A stretch of DNA of 64,000 bases from Aspidiotus rigidus (GCA_035079385.1 JAVHKY010000003.1:21963501-22027500); one strand, 5' to 3'. Counted from the first letter of the stretch, positions 21,472 through 33,826 are shown. Notes: generated by a model not told the origin, from the sequence alone. Program-made: numbers and translations.

Positions 21472-22450
21472 ATGTCTTTTCTCTCGCCGAATCCCGATTT
21501 TGAAACTCGCGAGTACACCCCCCCCCCCCCCCCCCCGTCAAGAGAAATCTCTACCCCGTGGGTGATTCAGAAATTCGCGAGTACACCCCGTGTAATGATA
21601 ATAAATAATTATATTAATTAATTAAATAATTAAATAAATAAATAATTGAATAATTAATAATTAAATAATTAAATAAATAAATAATTAAAATAATTAATAA
21701 TTAGAAAATCTCTACCCCGTGGGTAATTCAGAAATTCGCGAGTACACCCCGCGTAATGATAATAAATAATTATATAATTAAATAATTAAATAAATAAATA
21801 ATTGAATAATTAAATAATTAAATAATTGAATAATTAAATAATTAAATAAATAAATAATTAAAATAATTAATAATTAGAAAATCTCTACCCCGTGGGTGAT
21901 TCAGAAATTCGCGAGTACACCCCGCGTAATAATATTAAATAATTAAATAAATGAATGATTAAATAATTAATATAATTAATAATTAGAAAATTTTCCAAGT
22001 CCCTTTTCCTATCATATATGGCTGGATAGTCGAAATTTTTCCAAGTCCCCTAGACTTGAATTGTCTCATACCATTCCAATACAACAGCGAGTTCGCGCTA
22101 CTTCATATTTCTCATAGAAGACTTGAATTTTCTCATACCATCGCTCGTTCGCGCTACCTCATATTTCTCATAGAAGACTTGAATTTTCTCATACCATTCC
22201 AATACAACAGCGAGATCGCTCGTCGCCCCACCGAAAGTTGATACCTCAAAATATAGAACACCCACAATTACCTCAAAATATTTCTCATACAAGACTTATA
22301 CGACGCCAAGATAGGTAAAGGGGTAAACGAATAATATCTCACGAACACTTGACCTAGTAGAAGCTTAGACTGAAATATTTCAAGATGAGTGATAAAATAT
22401 AAAAGACATGGAACATGATTTTCATTTATTTGGCTATGCCAGAAAATTTT
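21472..22450 (+). mobile_element. Composite A+T-rich repeat family, copy C
   Basis: Left end TGACATGTTCCATGTCTTTT, then CTCTCGCCGAATCCCGATTTTG, a C-rich tract (21519-21536), three GATTCAGAAATTCGCGAGTA-type blocks separated by (AAAT)-like DNA, the 45-bp module near 22.0 kb, a shortened GC-rich block (the GCGGAGCGAG core is deleted here), and the right end AAAAGACATGGAACATG (22403-22419) plus the TTTGGCTATGCCAGAAAA tail. Confidence 0.75.
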
Positions 22451-25400
22451 TTTATTTTAAGATTTTGATAAAGGGATCCAGGAGGTTTTGGGGTAGAGAG
22501 TGAAACGAAGGAACTTGACGGAGAGTTGGATGGTAATTGTGAAGTTTTGTGGACGTAGAGAATTTGAATTTACTTTTTGACGGTCAATATATCCTCATAA
22601 ATCGTTTTTTGCGCATCACTTTGCACTTATACCCATAGCCAAGTAGAAGAATTTGTAAGGACACTCCGCTGAACCACGTGCAAAATCTTTTCACCCGCCA
22701 TTTTCGTTTGCATTGACGACAATACCTCTAAGTCCTTACTTTCAAAACCACAGTTTTGTTCAAAAGTTTTCCACTTTCTGAACTAGGTCAAAGCTCAATT
22801 CTACCTTTCCCATGCTTTGGCGTGCCCATTCGTCGCATTTCCAACTACCTAAAACACCAAATTTTCTTCTAAGAAGGAAACGCATTGAAAAGGATGAAAA
22901 AACGCATAAATTTGTGCTTTTTTTCGCAGGCGGTGATTATCGAAATCAGCCATGAGCGAAATTCACTTTCGTGATAGGCATAACAAGAACAAGGAACTAC
23001 AGATTGGAAGACATTTTAAGGCTATACGCGCAGCAGGTAGAGGACGAGATGAAAAAATAAATTTAAGGTTTAATAGAACAGATTATCACCACCTTACAGG
23101 AAATTTACAAGAAGAAAATGAACGAGGCGACCACCGATGAGTCCCGCGCCTATCAAACTTTTGAAATAAGTATGAAGTACCGATGATACTTCTAGAAGTA
23201 ATTTCAACACTGAATACAAAACCATTTATCATTGTGCAACACTCAAGTTTACTTCCCGCGCTTCATTACGACAGGCAAGTGTACCTTCACGTGCATTGAG
23301 ATTTTGTAGCTCGATAACAAACGTTACGCGTCGCAAAAAACCGCGGTAATTTAACATTAGTGCTGCACAATAATAAGACGAGATATCGAAAAACGGCGAA
23401 TGACGTTGTATTCAGCGTTAAAAATACTTCCACAAATACTTTCGACAATAAATGCTTTTTCCAAAAGTTTGAAATTTGTTCATGTGAGTTATTTACTTAG
23501 ATGAAAAAAAAAAAAAATAAAAAATAATAATAATAAAAAAATAAAAAATAATATAGAAACTCCACCTACTATTGATAAAAAATTTACCATACCAATACTC
23601 CGGTTCGAAGGTTTCATCCAATTCAGTGGTTGTCTTCAAAAAACGATTTAATCTCCAAGAAACTTGGGACTTAGCAGGCCAGTAGACATTTAATACTGAA
23701 TCCACGGAGCCTGTAAGTCTTCAGTTTCGTGTGAAGAATAGGTATTTACGGGTACTATCGCGTGTACGCATCACGCTCTATTAAAACGATCATTGAACAT
23801 TGAGATTGGCGCTGAATACGAAATCTGTACTTTGCATCTACAACATAAAAATACAAATAAACGAGTCTTGTAAATCAGGACGGTCAATTACTGTTCATTA
23901 GGTATAAAATAGGTTTTGAAGGTATGAAGATAGCTTTCCGAACGATTTGAACGTTACCTATGCAATAAATGGACATAGCTAATTCAGAATATTGTCCAAT
24001 ACGATGTCCAGAGAGAGAAAAAAAAATTATATGGGGGGACAATTAAGATTTTATCGTTTTAAAATCACAATGTAAATTATACTGGATTAGCGCACATCGA
24101 GTCATGATTAGCGATTATTAATGCGGTACACTCACATTTCTGTACATGAAAAGTTAACAACTTTTATTCTACTCTTTTTTGAGTAATTTCTTACAGAATA
24201 AGTGTTTAGACGAGATTTCTCACAGGTATCAGATTTGTATCATCTTCTTCTTGCTCAACAGAAAAGAAAAGGTGTATATATTTGCGCCACTCAATGAGAA
24301 GTTACTCGCTCAATGTCATGGACGGAAGGATGGAAGTACAAGCTTCAGACATTCATTAGCCATTGTGCATACAATTATAGTAAATTGTAGCATTATATCA
24401 GTACAAACTCAAACACAAGAGAGTTAGCAGGTTCATATCAAATTATTCATCTCTGATGTGCACAATATTCCGAGGCCTTTCGTTTTGATACTGGAAGAAG
24501 GCCATCGCGGGAAACCGTTCCTCATCGTTTATCTCAAGCCCAATTTTTCATGTTTGTATATTTCCTATCACAATTCATGTAAGTACCATCATAATTTATG
24601 GGAGTATTCTCGAACGAAGAGTATTTAATAGCACCGATTGATTACATCGATCAATTTTGGTTTTTGTATCTTCATTTTCTAGGCACAAGCCCCGTATTTT
24701 GCGTAATCGATATACAAATTAATGAAATTCGAGTCCACTAAGCTAAATATCCAAATAAGTTATCCGTATATTTTAGCGCATCGTAATTCATAATCGAAGC
24801 CTAGGTATCGACCACCAAACCTGTAATTTCGCTTCGTACTTCGCTACTCACTCGAGCTTTCATTCATCGCGGACACAAAACGTTTTTATTAGGTACAACA
24901 TGCATTTATGGAAATATGTAACGCAAACACCGCATTCCTCTCCGGAACAACTATTGATGTATTGGTGTACGCGAAGATGACAGGAAGGGGCGATGCTGGT
25001 TAGTAGGTCCAACTACTGAAGTAGTGTTGTCGTTCATCTAACAAATTAGAAATATTGGTAAATAAATCATGCACTCGTTCGATGTGTGAGGTAAAATGAA
25101 TATCCTATAATTAAGTTCATTTGTGTAAGAGTGATGGCTGTACAGCGCGATTCATGTCGAGTTAGTACGTTATAGACTTTAAGTAGTGGAAAATTTACGA
25201 GCACACGACCAACCTAGGTTGTTGAAACTGCGTTTTTTTTTTTCTTCTATTTTCTATACAGAATCGGTGTAGAATTCGCCGTATATCTAAATAATGCTCA
25301 GTTCCAAACAACATAAACAGAAAAATGGACGCGAGAATTTTATTGAAGAATCATTACCCTCGTTCCCAATTTGTATCCGAGCAATTGTTAGGAGGGATCT

Positions 25401-25489
25401 TACATAGCATCTAGAAATAAGGTGAGATGATAGCGTGACTCGTGAAAAACGGTTCCATTAAGAACTTTAATAATATGGATGCTCTATAG
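22451..25489. other. Unassigned, mostly single-copy DNA (possible host intron or intergenic)
   Basis: No transposon recognised. This is the kind of region where host exons could hide; the one candidate I can argue for is on the minus strand at 23588-23710. Homopolymer runs occur near 23500-23545 and 24010. ORFs at 22952-23140 and 24179-24427 have no recognisable domain. Confidence 0.4.
23588..23710 (-). other. Candidate internal host exon, 123 bp
   Basis: On the minus strand an open frame with balanced residue use (VYWPAKSQVSWRLNRFLK, then ELDETFEPEYW) runs between an acceptor-like ACTTACAG ending at 23711 and a donor-like TATG/GTAAAT at 23587. The length is divisible by three. The composition is less A+T-rich and less repetitive than its surroundings. 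I do not recognise the protein. Splice sites of this strength arise by chance, so this is a suggestion, not an annotation of a known gene. Confidence 0.3.
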
Positions 25490-27160
25490 CAGTATTTCTC
25501 AACCTTTCTTATATCGGGGCACATTTTTCCATGAGATGATATTACTGCGGCACAGCATTTCCAGAACTCCAAATTGTATCGAAAATTTTCGTGCGTTTTG
25601 ACATTTTCATGTCTCTACTGATTTCCTCCTCCTAATTTCAGAATTTTTGGCCTGCAAGATGCCTATATGAGGCCTCACCCTTCTTTCTCTATACTACGGT
25701 TCCGGGAAAAAAGAGCTTTGATCTTCCACCGGGACTCAAAAAAATTTTGCCACCAATATACGCAAAAGTGTCTGAATATTTCCTGCATTTACTGGAAACT
25801 TTCTGGGCTCTTCTAATTCCGATGAGGAAACATAAAATATAATCTGTATTTTTGACAAAGTCGCAGAAAGTTCTTGATTTTCATGGCAATGAGTGCAGGT
25901 TTTGACTCAAGTTGAAGTAATTATGACTGGAACTGACATCATTCAAGAATAATTGGAACACATTGGTCAGATAGTGCTTATGATTACTTTTTCGAGTAAT
26001 TTCATTATTGAAATAATTAATTTAAATTTAAAAAAAAAAACAGAAATATCAATTAATAAAAAAACTATTAAAAAATAATTAATTAATATTAAAAAATTGA
26101 TAGTTAATATTTTGATTATAATAAAAATTAAAATTATATTGTTAATGAATAAATCATAAATTTAATTTATATTAATTAAATTAAATACAAGATACCCTTT
26201 CATTTTATTTATTTTAATTTTCTTTATGTATACTTGAAATAAATATTTAAATTTATTTTTTAATAAAAATTTTTATTTGATTATATTTAAATTGAATTTT
26301 TTTTATTTTATTGCTTCAAGCATAACTTTTATGATTTTTAGATTATACAGAATATTAATTTTTAAATTTGAAATTTAATTCTTAATTGCTTTTGAAAAGT
26401 TAGATTTTTAAATTATGAGTTTAATAACACTAATAGCTTCATTTTCAATTTTTATTTTCAATTAATTTCGAATATCAATTATTATTAAAAATTGAATTAT
26501 TATTCATTTAATTGTATTTTTTAAATGAGAAATTTTTATCTATAATTATTGATGAAATTTTTTTATTTTATAATTTTTGGTGATAAATTATTTCAAAATA
26601 TAATAAAATCAGAGTATCGTTGATGTATTCCATTTAAACCTACATGTAATTCATTCATGAACATTGCCATCAATAAATATTAAAATAGATTGTATCTCTA
26701 ATCAATTAAATAGAACTTTGGACTAAATTATATAAATTCTTTTAATATAATTTTTATTAATTCAACATCAAGGTAACAAATTAAAAATATTTTATTTAAT
26801 CATCCTGTTATCCTTAAAGATATAATTATCAATTTAATTATTTAAATTCATTTCCTTATTTAAATTAATAAATCGAATTACAAAAATTTACTTTGAAGAA
26901 TTGAGATTATTTTTGTTTTATAAAATTTTTTAATTGGAAAATATTTATTTATATCAATAAAATATTTTTAATTTATTTAGTTGAAATAATACATTGTTGT
27001 CAAATTGTTAAAAAAAAAAATATGGCAATTCTTTTTTTAGTTCATGTTGATTCATGTTTTTGATAAAACTTTCGCGGCACACCTGAGGCGGGCTTGCGAG
27101 CCGTCACGGTTTTTGCGTAGAAGACTGAGAACCAAAACTAAAAACCGCTTTGAGAAACAG
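25490..27160. mobile_element. hAT-like element with GGCACA-rich ends, 1.67 kb
   Basis: The left end reads CAGTATTTCTCAACCTTTCT and the right end, reversed, CTGTTTCTCAAAGCGG; both sides then carry GCGGCACA words (25546 and 27074). 'TTTCTCAACC...GCGGCACAC' ends are typical of a widespread hAT group. No convincing 8-bp target duplication is visible (CTCTATAG left, TAATAGTT right). The interior from about 26.0 to 27.03 kb is extremely A+T-rich and appears unrelated to the ends. Confidence 0.5.
25990..27035 (+). other. Very A+T-rich block with mitochondrial 16S rRNA signature (putative NUMT)
   Basis: The block is far more A+T-rich than its flanks. At 26763-26780 it reads CAACATCAAGGTAACAAA and at 26805-26823 CCTGTTATCCTTAAAGATA. 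Insect mitochondrial 16S, read on the strand opposite to the rRNA, has CAACATCGAGGTCGCAAA followed some 40 bases later by GCTGTTATCCCTAAAGTAA. Order and orientation agree; the spacing is about 15 bases shorter. The segment 26712-26760 also fits the expected upstream sequence loosely. The remainder is too diverged for me to assign. Strand is given as antisense to the rRNA. Confidence 0.5.
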
Positions 27161-28213
27161 TAATAGTTTGATTAGAAGACATCATCAATGTTACCGGTAT
27201 CAATGATTTCGATATGAACAAGAAACTTGGAAAAGTTCTACCTCGGACGTTGTATACCTGATGAGTCTGTATAGTAATTTCGAATTTTGGAAATTATGAT
27301 CGGTGGTGAAGTTTTTCAGCTGAACCGATATGAAATTCGTAATCTGCGTTGAATTTCGGTTAGGATAGCCTATTGGGTACCATTTTTAGTCGGCGAATAT
27401 TTGTTCGTGCGGAAAATTCAGTTTTCGATATTTTCTACGACAGATCGCGTTACGTTATCAGTGCTCAGCAGCGGAACGTTGGCGATCACTCGTGAGGAGT
27501 ACCACTGCTGAGTACTGATATCGTGATCCTATTTCTCGCGGAAAATACTATCTAGATATCGAGAAAATGGGGTTTCTGCTTTCGGGTTCTCCATGCAGAT
27601 TTGTCAGCAACAATTCCTCGAAGTTTTCCATCGGTAAGTATAAAGCAGGGCCCGAGCATCAAAATACACACAGCTGCTGCGCAGACTTGACTTTGAAGGC
27701 ATTTCGCTCAAATTTCCTCGTATTGATCGAAAAATCTCGAGAATATTTTTCTCTCGAAAATATGGTGAAAATTATTTTTGGACTGAGATATTTTTATCAT
27801 ACGTTGCGCAGTTCACGAGAAAGATCGAAAAAAAGGGAATTTCATAGAACGTTTGGCTCCCGGAAAGCAGACGCTCCAGTTCTTGAACTGGGCATTTCCA
27901 AAACATTTTTAAACAAAAACCTTAGCAAGAGATTGGTGTCTAATAAGACTGAACTATGATGGTGAGAAAAATATTTTTAAAACCAGCCTTTTACTCAGCC
28001 TATGCGCTGAGGCGGGTGTTCCTCCTCTGCGTTACCGCACTCTTTCATTTACTGCTAATTTTCTGGCCTTGGTAGCCCAATAACCGAATCTTTCCATCTT
28101 TTCGAACGCTCTCAGCCCACGTAATTCGTACCTTCTGGCCCTTCAATTCCATCTAGGCAATCATTTCCAACTTAGGTCGTTACTTCCATTTTCTTCATCC
28201 ACTCTCCCTTTAG
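27161..28213. other. Unassigned region
   Basis: Holds a 130-codon plus-strand ORF at 27567-27959 without a recognised domain; it begins inside a GATATC-rich, less A+T-biased patch. A short inverted repeat (27457-27474 against 27502-27519, 16 of 18 positions) lies just upstream. No transposon ends recognised. Confidence 0.35.
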
Positions 28214-28788
28214 CCCAGCCAGATTAGGTTTTGAAATGGAAATAAATGCCGTCAAAGGTTTTTTTCGTGGATTATGTTTAAAATGGTCTCCTGATAAACA
28301 TACTAAAAGTCCACAGCGATCAGAGAACGGGCCCTCCCCCAAAGGGGGTCAAAGTACCACAAAAATTAGTTTTCTGAGAATAAATCGAAAACTAAACATC
28401 ATAGAAAAAAAAAATTTCGAACAAAAGTTGTTCCTCATCAAATTTCCTATAAATTACATTATATGAATGTCAACTTGGCCCAAAAACTCGAGCTAAAAAG
28501 ATGGTTTGAAAGTTGAGCGATTTTCTAAAATTTTTGATTTTAGTGTTAGTGTAGTCAAATTAGACAGGTTTCGGAAAAAAACGAACATTGCGACATAGTA
28601 AAGGTCTGATTGCTGGATGGTCAAGAATGAAGTCCAAAACAACTTACTAACTTCTCCGCGTTTTTCCCCAAGAGCATCTTTTTTATGGGGGTTGAAACCC
28701 CCTCAAAATCAGTTTTTTGTGAATATCCCGCTTAATACGCATTTTAGAGAAAAAAGTCATCAGTCAAAAATTCTTTTTCGTGAAATCC
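28214..28788 (+). repeat. Left arm of a ~575-bp inverted repeat
   Basis: Begins CCCAGCCAGATTAGG, then AATGGAAATAAATGCCG, and runs to TCGTGAAATCC. Its reverse complement occupies 30621-31206 with roughly 95 percent identity by eye; differences are scattered substitutions and small indels in poly-A runs. Short plus-strand ORFs in it are mirrored in the other arm and have no domain. Confidence 0.9.
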
Positions 28789-29512
28789 AGGCAAACTTGC
28801 TGAATTTCTTCTTGTTCCAGGCGATATAGGAAATGATACCAAGAAGCTTGTTATCTCTTTTTTCTCCGTTTTGATAATTGCAAGACTCATCTAATCAATC
28901 TCTCACCGCAAAACAAGCTTCTCGGGAAATCGCCTGAAATGGCGGAACAAGTTTGCCTGACCCAATCGACTATCGACGTGAAACACTCATGCAACTACGC
29001 CAACTTTGACAAGGAGCGCGTTATTCTCGGATTTGTATTGTGGCGGTTCTTCTTGTATTTGTGGGAGCACACAAGAACAACAAGCTTCTTGGTGACATTC
29101 CTTCCATTGCTTGAAACAATTCCATACGTTAGCCCACTTCAATTGTACGCGGGTCGAAGTGAAAATCTCAACGCGAGTCCACAACAGAAGACCACATCCA
29201 TTCCCACCATCGCTTGAAACAATCAGAATGGAAAACTTGAGAGTATAATACAGCAAAAACGTAGCACACAAAGTTCAGCCTGTTTTCAGTCCGAAAATGG
29301 AGCACGACATGCTGGCCTGGCCTGGCATACAGCCCCCTCATAAGGTTAGAGGGGGGAAGAAGACCAGCACGAACGGAAAACTCCACGGCACAACCCAGTA
29401 CAAACGAATCCACCCACTCCAACTAGAAAAATCGAAATGGGGAAAGGGCTCGCATGTTTACAGCCCCCCATTCAGCTTTTTACATATCATACACGCATAA
29501 GAATCGATTTTT
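28789..29512. other. Spacer of the inverted repeat, left part
   Basis: Less A+T-rich than average, with several repeated words: AAGGAGCGCGTTATTC at 29012-29027 returns in direct orientation at 30519-30534, close to the inner end of the right arm; GCTTGAAACAAT occurs at 29110 and 29212; AAGCTTGTT/AACAAGCTT words occur near 28847, 28913 and 29078. No gene supported. Confidence 0.45.
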
Positions 29513-30043
29513 AAATTTCTGGCATAGCCAAATAAATGAAAATCATGTTCCATGTCTTTTATATTTTATCAGTCATCTTGAAATATTTCATTCTAGGCTT
29601 CTACTAGGTCAAGTGTTCGTGAGATATTATTCGTTTACCCCTTTACCTATCTTGGCGTCGTATAAGTCTTGTTCTATGAGAAATATGAGGTAGCGCGAAC
29701 TCGCTGTTGTATTGGAATGGTATGAGACAATTCAAGTCTGGGGGACTTGGAAAAATTTCGACTATCCAGCCATATATGATAGGAAGAGGGACTTAGAAAA
29801 TCTTCTAATTATTAATTATATTAATTATTTATTTATTTATTTATTTAATTATTTAATTATATTAATTATTTAATCATTTATTTATTTATTTATTCAATTA
29901 TTTAATTATTTAATCATTAATTAATCAATTATTTATTATTATTACGTGGGGTGTACTCGCGAATTTCTGAATCACTCACGGGGTAGAGATTTTCTAATTA
30001 TTAATTATATTAACTATTTAATCATTCATTCATTTAATTATTT

Positions 30044-30075
<32 letters not shown>

Positions 30076-30314
30076 TATTATTTAATTATTTATTTATTTA
30101 ATTATTTAATTATTTAATTAATCAATTAATTATTCAATTATTTAATTATTAATTAATTAATTAATATAATTATTTATTATCCTTACGCGGGGTGTACTCG
30201 CGAATTTCCGAATCACCCACGGGGTAGAGATTTCTCTTGACGGACGGAGGGGGGGGGGTGTACTCGCGAGTTTCAAAATCGGGGTCTGGCGAGAGAAAAA
30301 ACATGGAACATGTC
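29513..30314 (-). mobile_element. Composite A+T-rich repeat family, copy D
   Basis: Starts with the reversed tail TTTCTGGCATAGCCAAAT and ATCATGTTCCATGTC, has one short GC-rich block lacking its core, the 45-bp module near 29.75 kb, three ACTCGCGAATTTC blocks split by A+T tracts, a poly-G tract, and ends ACATGGAACATGTC at 30314. It lies within the spacer of the 575-bp inverted repeat and so may be a later insertion. Confidence 0.75.
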
Positions 30315-30620
30315 AATGTCTGTCCATGTATGGAAAACTTTATTTTCATGTATGATAGGCTGTTGATTATACCTTTCTCAAAATAATATCGTGCAGCAAA
30401 TTCCCTGTGACAATTAATTAAAACTAATAAAATTAGTATAAGTTTCATCGTATGTACTAGCGAAATATTAACGTTACCTTCGCGCGTAACCACCGCGCAA
30501 CGACGTCATCTCTCGGCAAGGAGCGCGTTATTCACGGATATGCATGGCGGAGGCTCAATTTCCATGAATTTTTGAGCTAATTATCACGTGTAGGTTAGAA
30601 ATGAAATACGAAGTCCGATA

Positions 30621-31206
30621 GGAAATTTCATGAGGAATAATTGTTGACTGATGACTTTTTTCTCTAAAATGCGTATTAAGCGGGATATTTACAAAAAACT
30701 GATTTTGAGGGGGTTTCAACCCCCATAAAAAAGATGCTCCTGGGGAAAAACGCGGAGAAGTTAGTATGTTGTTTTGGACTTCATTCTTGACCATTTCCTG
30801 CAATCAGACCTTTACTATGTCGCAATGTTCTTTTTTTTTTTCCGAAACCTGTCTAATCTACACTAACACTAAATCAAAAATTTTAGAAAATCGCTCAACT
30901 TTCAAACCTACTTTTCAGCTTGAGTTTTTGGAGTAAGTTGACATACATATAGTGTAATTTATAGGAAATTTGATGAGGAACAACTTTTGTTCGAAACTTT
31001 TTTTTCTCTGATGCTTAGTTTTCAATTTATTCTCAAAAAACTAATTTTTGTGGTACTTTGACCGCCTTTGGGGGAGGGCCCGCTCGCTGATCGCTGTGGA
31101 CTTTTAGTATGTTTATCAGGAGACCATTTTAAACATAATCCACGAAAAAAACCTTTGCCGGCATTTATTTCCATTTATTCTTATTTTTGAGCCTAATCTT
31201 CCTGGG
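30621..31206 (-). repeat. Right arm of the ~575-bp inverted repeat
   Basis: Reverse complement of 28214-28788. Notable shared words include GGGGGTTTCAACCCCC (30708-30723), itself a palindrome, and CCTTTGGGGGAGGGCCCGC (31064 on). Homology fades beyond CCTAATCTTCCTGGG at 31206. Confidence 0.9.
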
Positions 31207-33279
31207 TTACTTGGTTAACCCCTATCTCTGAAATCCGTCTCGATCTTCCTGAAAATCCCAGAACTGCCAAATTCATGTACTAATAACACATCAACAAAAT
31301 CATTTCTTTTGAATTTTCCAACAACCTTCTCTGCTAGATGGACGGGTTCAAATCAGGACCCATGAAGAATGTCGAAGCGTCTTCAAAATATCTCGTCAAT
31401 TTCCATCAATGTTTCAATAGAAATCATCGTCAATCATCGGGTTGCAGACTGTTGAAAGAGTTTGGACTAAGGACAGTCTAAGAATGTGTTCTCCTTTTGA
31501 AGAAAGGTAGGACTCTATATGGCAAAATCTTGATATTTGCAAGGGGATGACTGAATTACTTCGGAGGCAACCGATGTTCCGATCAAATCTCTACAAATTC
31601 AAACGCTATACCCACTCAGCAATAATTCACATACTGGTGGAACGATTGCATTCGATAACGAATCAATTATTCTTACTGATCGGATTCGAATTCGTAAGGC
31701 CGGATTACTTCATTGTTTTACCGCGTACGACAGTCAACGGAACGAACGTATTTGGTATTTTTACGTAGGTATTTACTGTGTTAGACCATAAGTCACCTCG
31801 TAATACCTGTATTCCGGACACGTTGGTATCATAAAACGAAATTTATGTAAAATACCACGATTAAATTGAGTTACTAGTTGTTTTATTAGCGATTGAATAA
31901 ATTAGCCGGACTCGAACCAGATTGTGCCTTGCGCCAGCGCCGCTGTACGAAGTGTAACTTCTGCGGTAAACTGGTCTGTCGTGTAATATTACTGGACACA
32001 ATACGCGTAAATATGTTTTAAATACATTACGACGATAGCAAAATCGTAGAATAAGAGACACGGTAACAATGACCATATGTTCTCACTCATCGCCAAGATC
32101 AACCCCCCAGAGTCCGAAGACCTGTTCACGGTGCTCGTCCTCCCTAAGAAAACCTGGAGTAAACTCACTTCTGGCAATTAGAGGGACACACACCCACCAG
32201 ATACTCGTTAGTGTGAGTGCTAATAATCTGTTAGAAATACTTGTACCGATTTTCATCATCCGAAGTGTGGTCATCAGTCTCATTCTATATTCGGTGAAAT
32301 ATTTACGGTATTATGGACGTTGACCCGCACTAAAGCGGCTTTCCATCGCGTTAACATTATTATGCCTACCAAATATGTTATTATCAATTTTTATTTGTAT
32401 AACTGACAGTTACTGTAAGAAAATTGATTTCACCAAACTGGTCCTGAACGCGTACAGGTATATCTGCAACGGAGAGTTTTCGAACAGCTATGCCCATCGT
32501 GTAATGAAATAAAGCGGCCTACAGCATTGAATAATTTGCCGAAATATAAGAAAAGGAAACTGTTTGTAAAACCATTATTAATAATATATCACGTACGTTT
32601 TCGTGGTATTGTTGATGCATGGTCTGCGGTGATGGATTGTATTAGAACAATGCTGCAGGATACATTTGAAAATTCTGTGATACTTATGAAAAATACGTAG
32701 GATTATTAACGCATTCAATTGGAAAAATATGCGAATTATTGTATTCAAACCAGGAACAAGCTCTACCTATCTGGATAGTTTTACTTAAGAATGACTATAA
32801 TGAGCAGTTGGCTGTAGCTTGGACTGAAACTTTTCAAAAAATTTTCTGAGCGAAATATTGTACATTCGCACCTAATTACAGAGTCGAAATAAAAAAAAAA
32901 AACTTGAAACAGATGGTGAGCATACCTCCAGAGAATGACGTCCTATTATGATTTTCGAATTGCTGTTTTTCGATTTCCCATTGTTTCTTGAAATTACGGG
33001 TGAGAATTTTCACAATCCATCTTTTTCTAAATAGTATAGAAATATAATTAAGAAACTTTTATTTATTTAATGAGCAATGTAAGCAACTCGAAGGCTGTTC
33101 GCTTGATCTTGTACATATTACATACTATTGTATCTACCTTTAGTTAGGTTTACTTTATGTACAATAATTTTACAGTAAATGAAAAAGTAAAGGAAAATAA
33201 GATAAGATATATGAAGGTAGAGGGAAAATGTTTGAAGGGGAGAAAGATGAAAAATTATATGGAGTAAGTAAAAAAAACG
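31207..33279. other. Unassigned region with one candidate exon
   Basis: GGACGGGTTCAAATCAGGACCCA at 31339-31361 is repeated on the same strand at 41019-41041, close to a LINE relic, so 31.2-31.4 kb may be a related fragment. A coding-like patch lies at 32050-32160. Elsewhere no feature is supported. Confidence 0.35.
32050..32184. other. Coding-like patch, strand ambiguous
   Basis: On the plus strand a frame reads NDHMFSLIAKINPPESEDLF and then VLVLPKKTWSKLTSG before a TAG. On the minus strand an alternative 67-bp exon reads between TTTACTCCAG (acceptor-like) and GATGA/GTGAGAAC (donor-like). G+C content is clearly above its surroundings. I do not recognise the protein, and both strands are plausible, so only the presence of a coding-like segment is proposed. 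Confidence 0.3.
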
Positions 33280-33826
33280 ACGGCTTCCTTAACGAAGTTA
33301 AGCGAGGAACGCAGGGAACCTGTTTTATGAGTCGAATGGGACTTGGTATTGAAAATTCAAGGAAGCCTAGACCTAGATAAAGATAGTATAAAGAAGGCCT
33401 AGACCTATTGTAAGCCTATCATAATATAGTTTGAGAATCTAAATTTTTCTCGCTCGAGAGACGAAATTTTTCCAAGTCCCCCTGCTATCATATATAGCTC
33501 AAGAGTCGAAATTTTTCTAAGTCCCCCTCCTATCATATATAGCTCGAGAGTCGAAATTTCTCCAAGTTCCTCTCCTATCATATATGGCTCGAGAGTCGAA
33601 ATTTCTCTAAGTTCCTCTCCTATCATATATGGCTCGAGAGTCGAAATTTTTTCAAGTCCCCCTTCTATCATATATAGCTCGAGAGTCGAAATTTTTCCAA
33701 GTCCCTCTCCTATCATATATGGCTCGAGGGTCCAAATTTTCTCTAAGTTTTTCGCTGGACGGCGCACGGCGCACGACGTACGCCAGATTTTTCAAATAGC
33801 CCCCCATAAAACAGGTTCCCTGTTAA
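33280..33826 (+). mobile_element. CAGGGAACCTG-type TIR element, copy 1, with 45-bp minisatellite
   Basis: Left end ACGGCTTCCTTAACGAAGTT, then CGCAGGGAACCTGTTTTATG; right end CATAAAACAGGTTCCCTGTT AA. The interior (33459-33750) is about six tandem 45-bp units of the form CGAAATTTTTCCAAGTCC followed by CCCTCCTATCATATATAGC and TCGAGAGT. Before the right end comes a constant TTCGCTGGACGGCGCACG segment. Because 45 is divisible by three, minus-strand translation stays open (a 120-codon ORF), but this is a by-product of the repeat. Confidence 0.85.

Noticed and set aside
27567..27959. 130-codon ORF as a host gene
   Set aside because: No recognised domain, no splice or promoter evidence, and length is within chance for the local composition.
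31895..31960. tRNA on the minus strand (GGTTCGAGTCC matches the B box)
   Set aside because: No acceptor stem, anticodon arm or proper A box at the right distance; at most a chance match or a decayed tRNA-derived repeat.
33405..33767. Minus-strand ORF of 120 codons with a 15-residue period (and its 110-codon counterpart at 58604-58936)
   Set aside because: The 45-bp minisatellite has a length divisible by three and one stop-free frame, so the ORF is automatic. It has no start context, and other copies of the element lack it.
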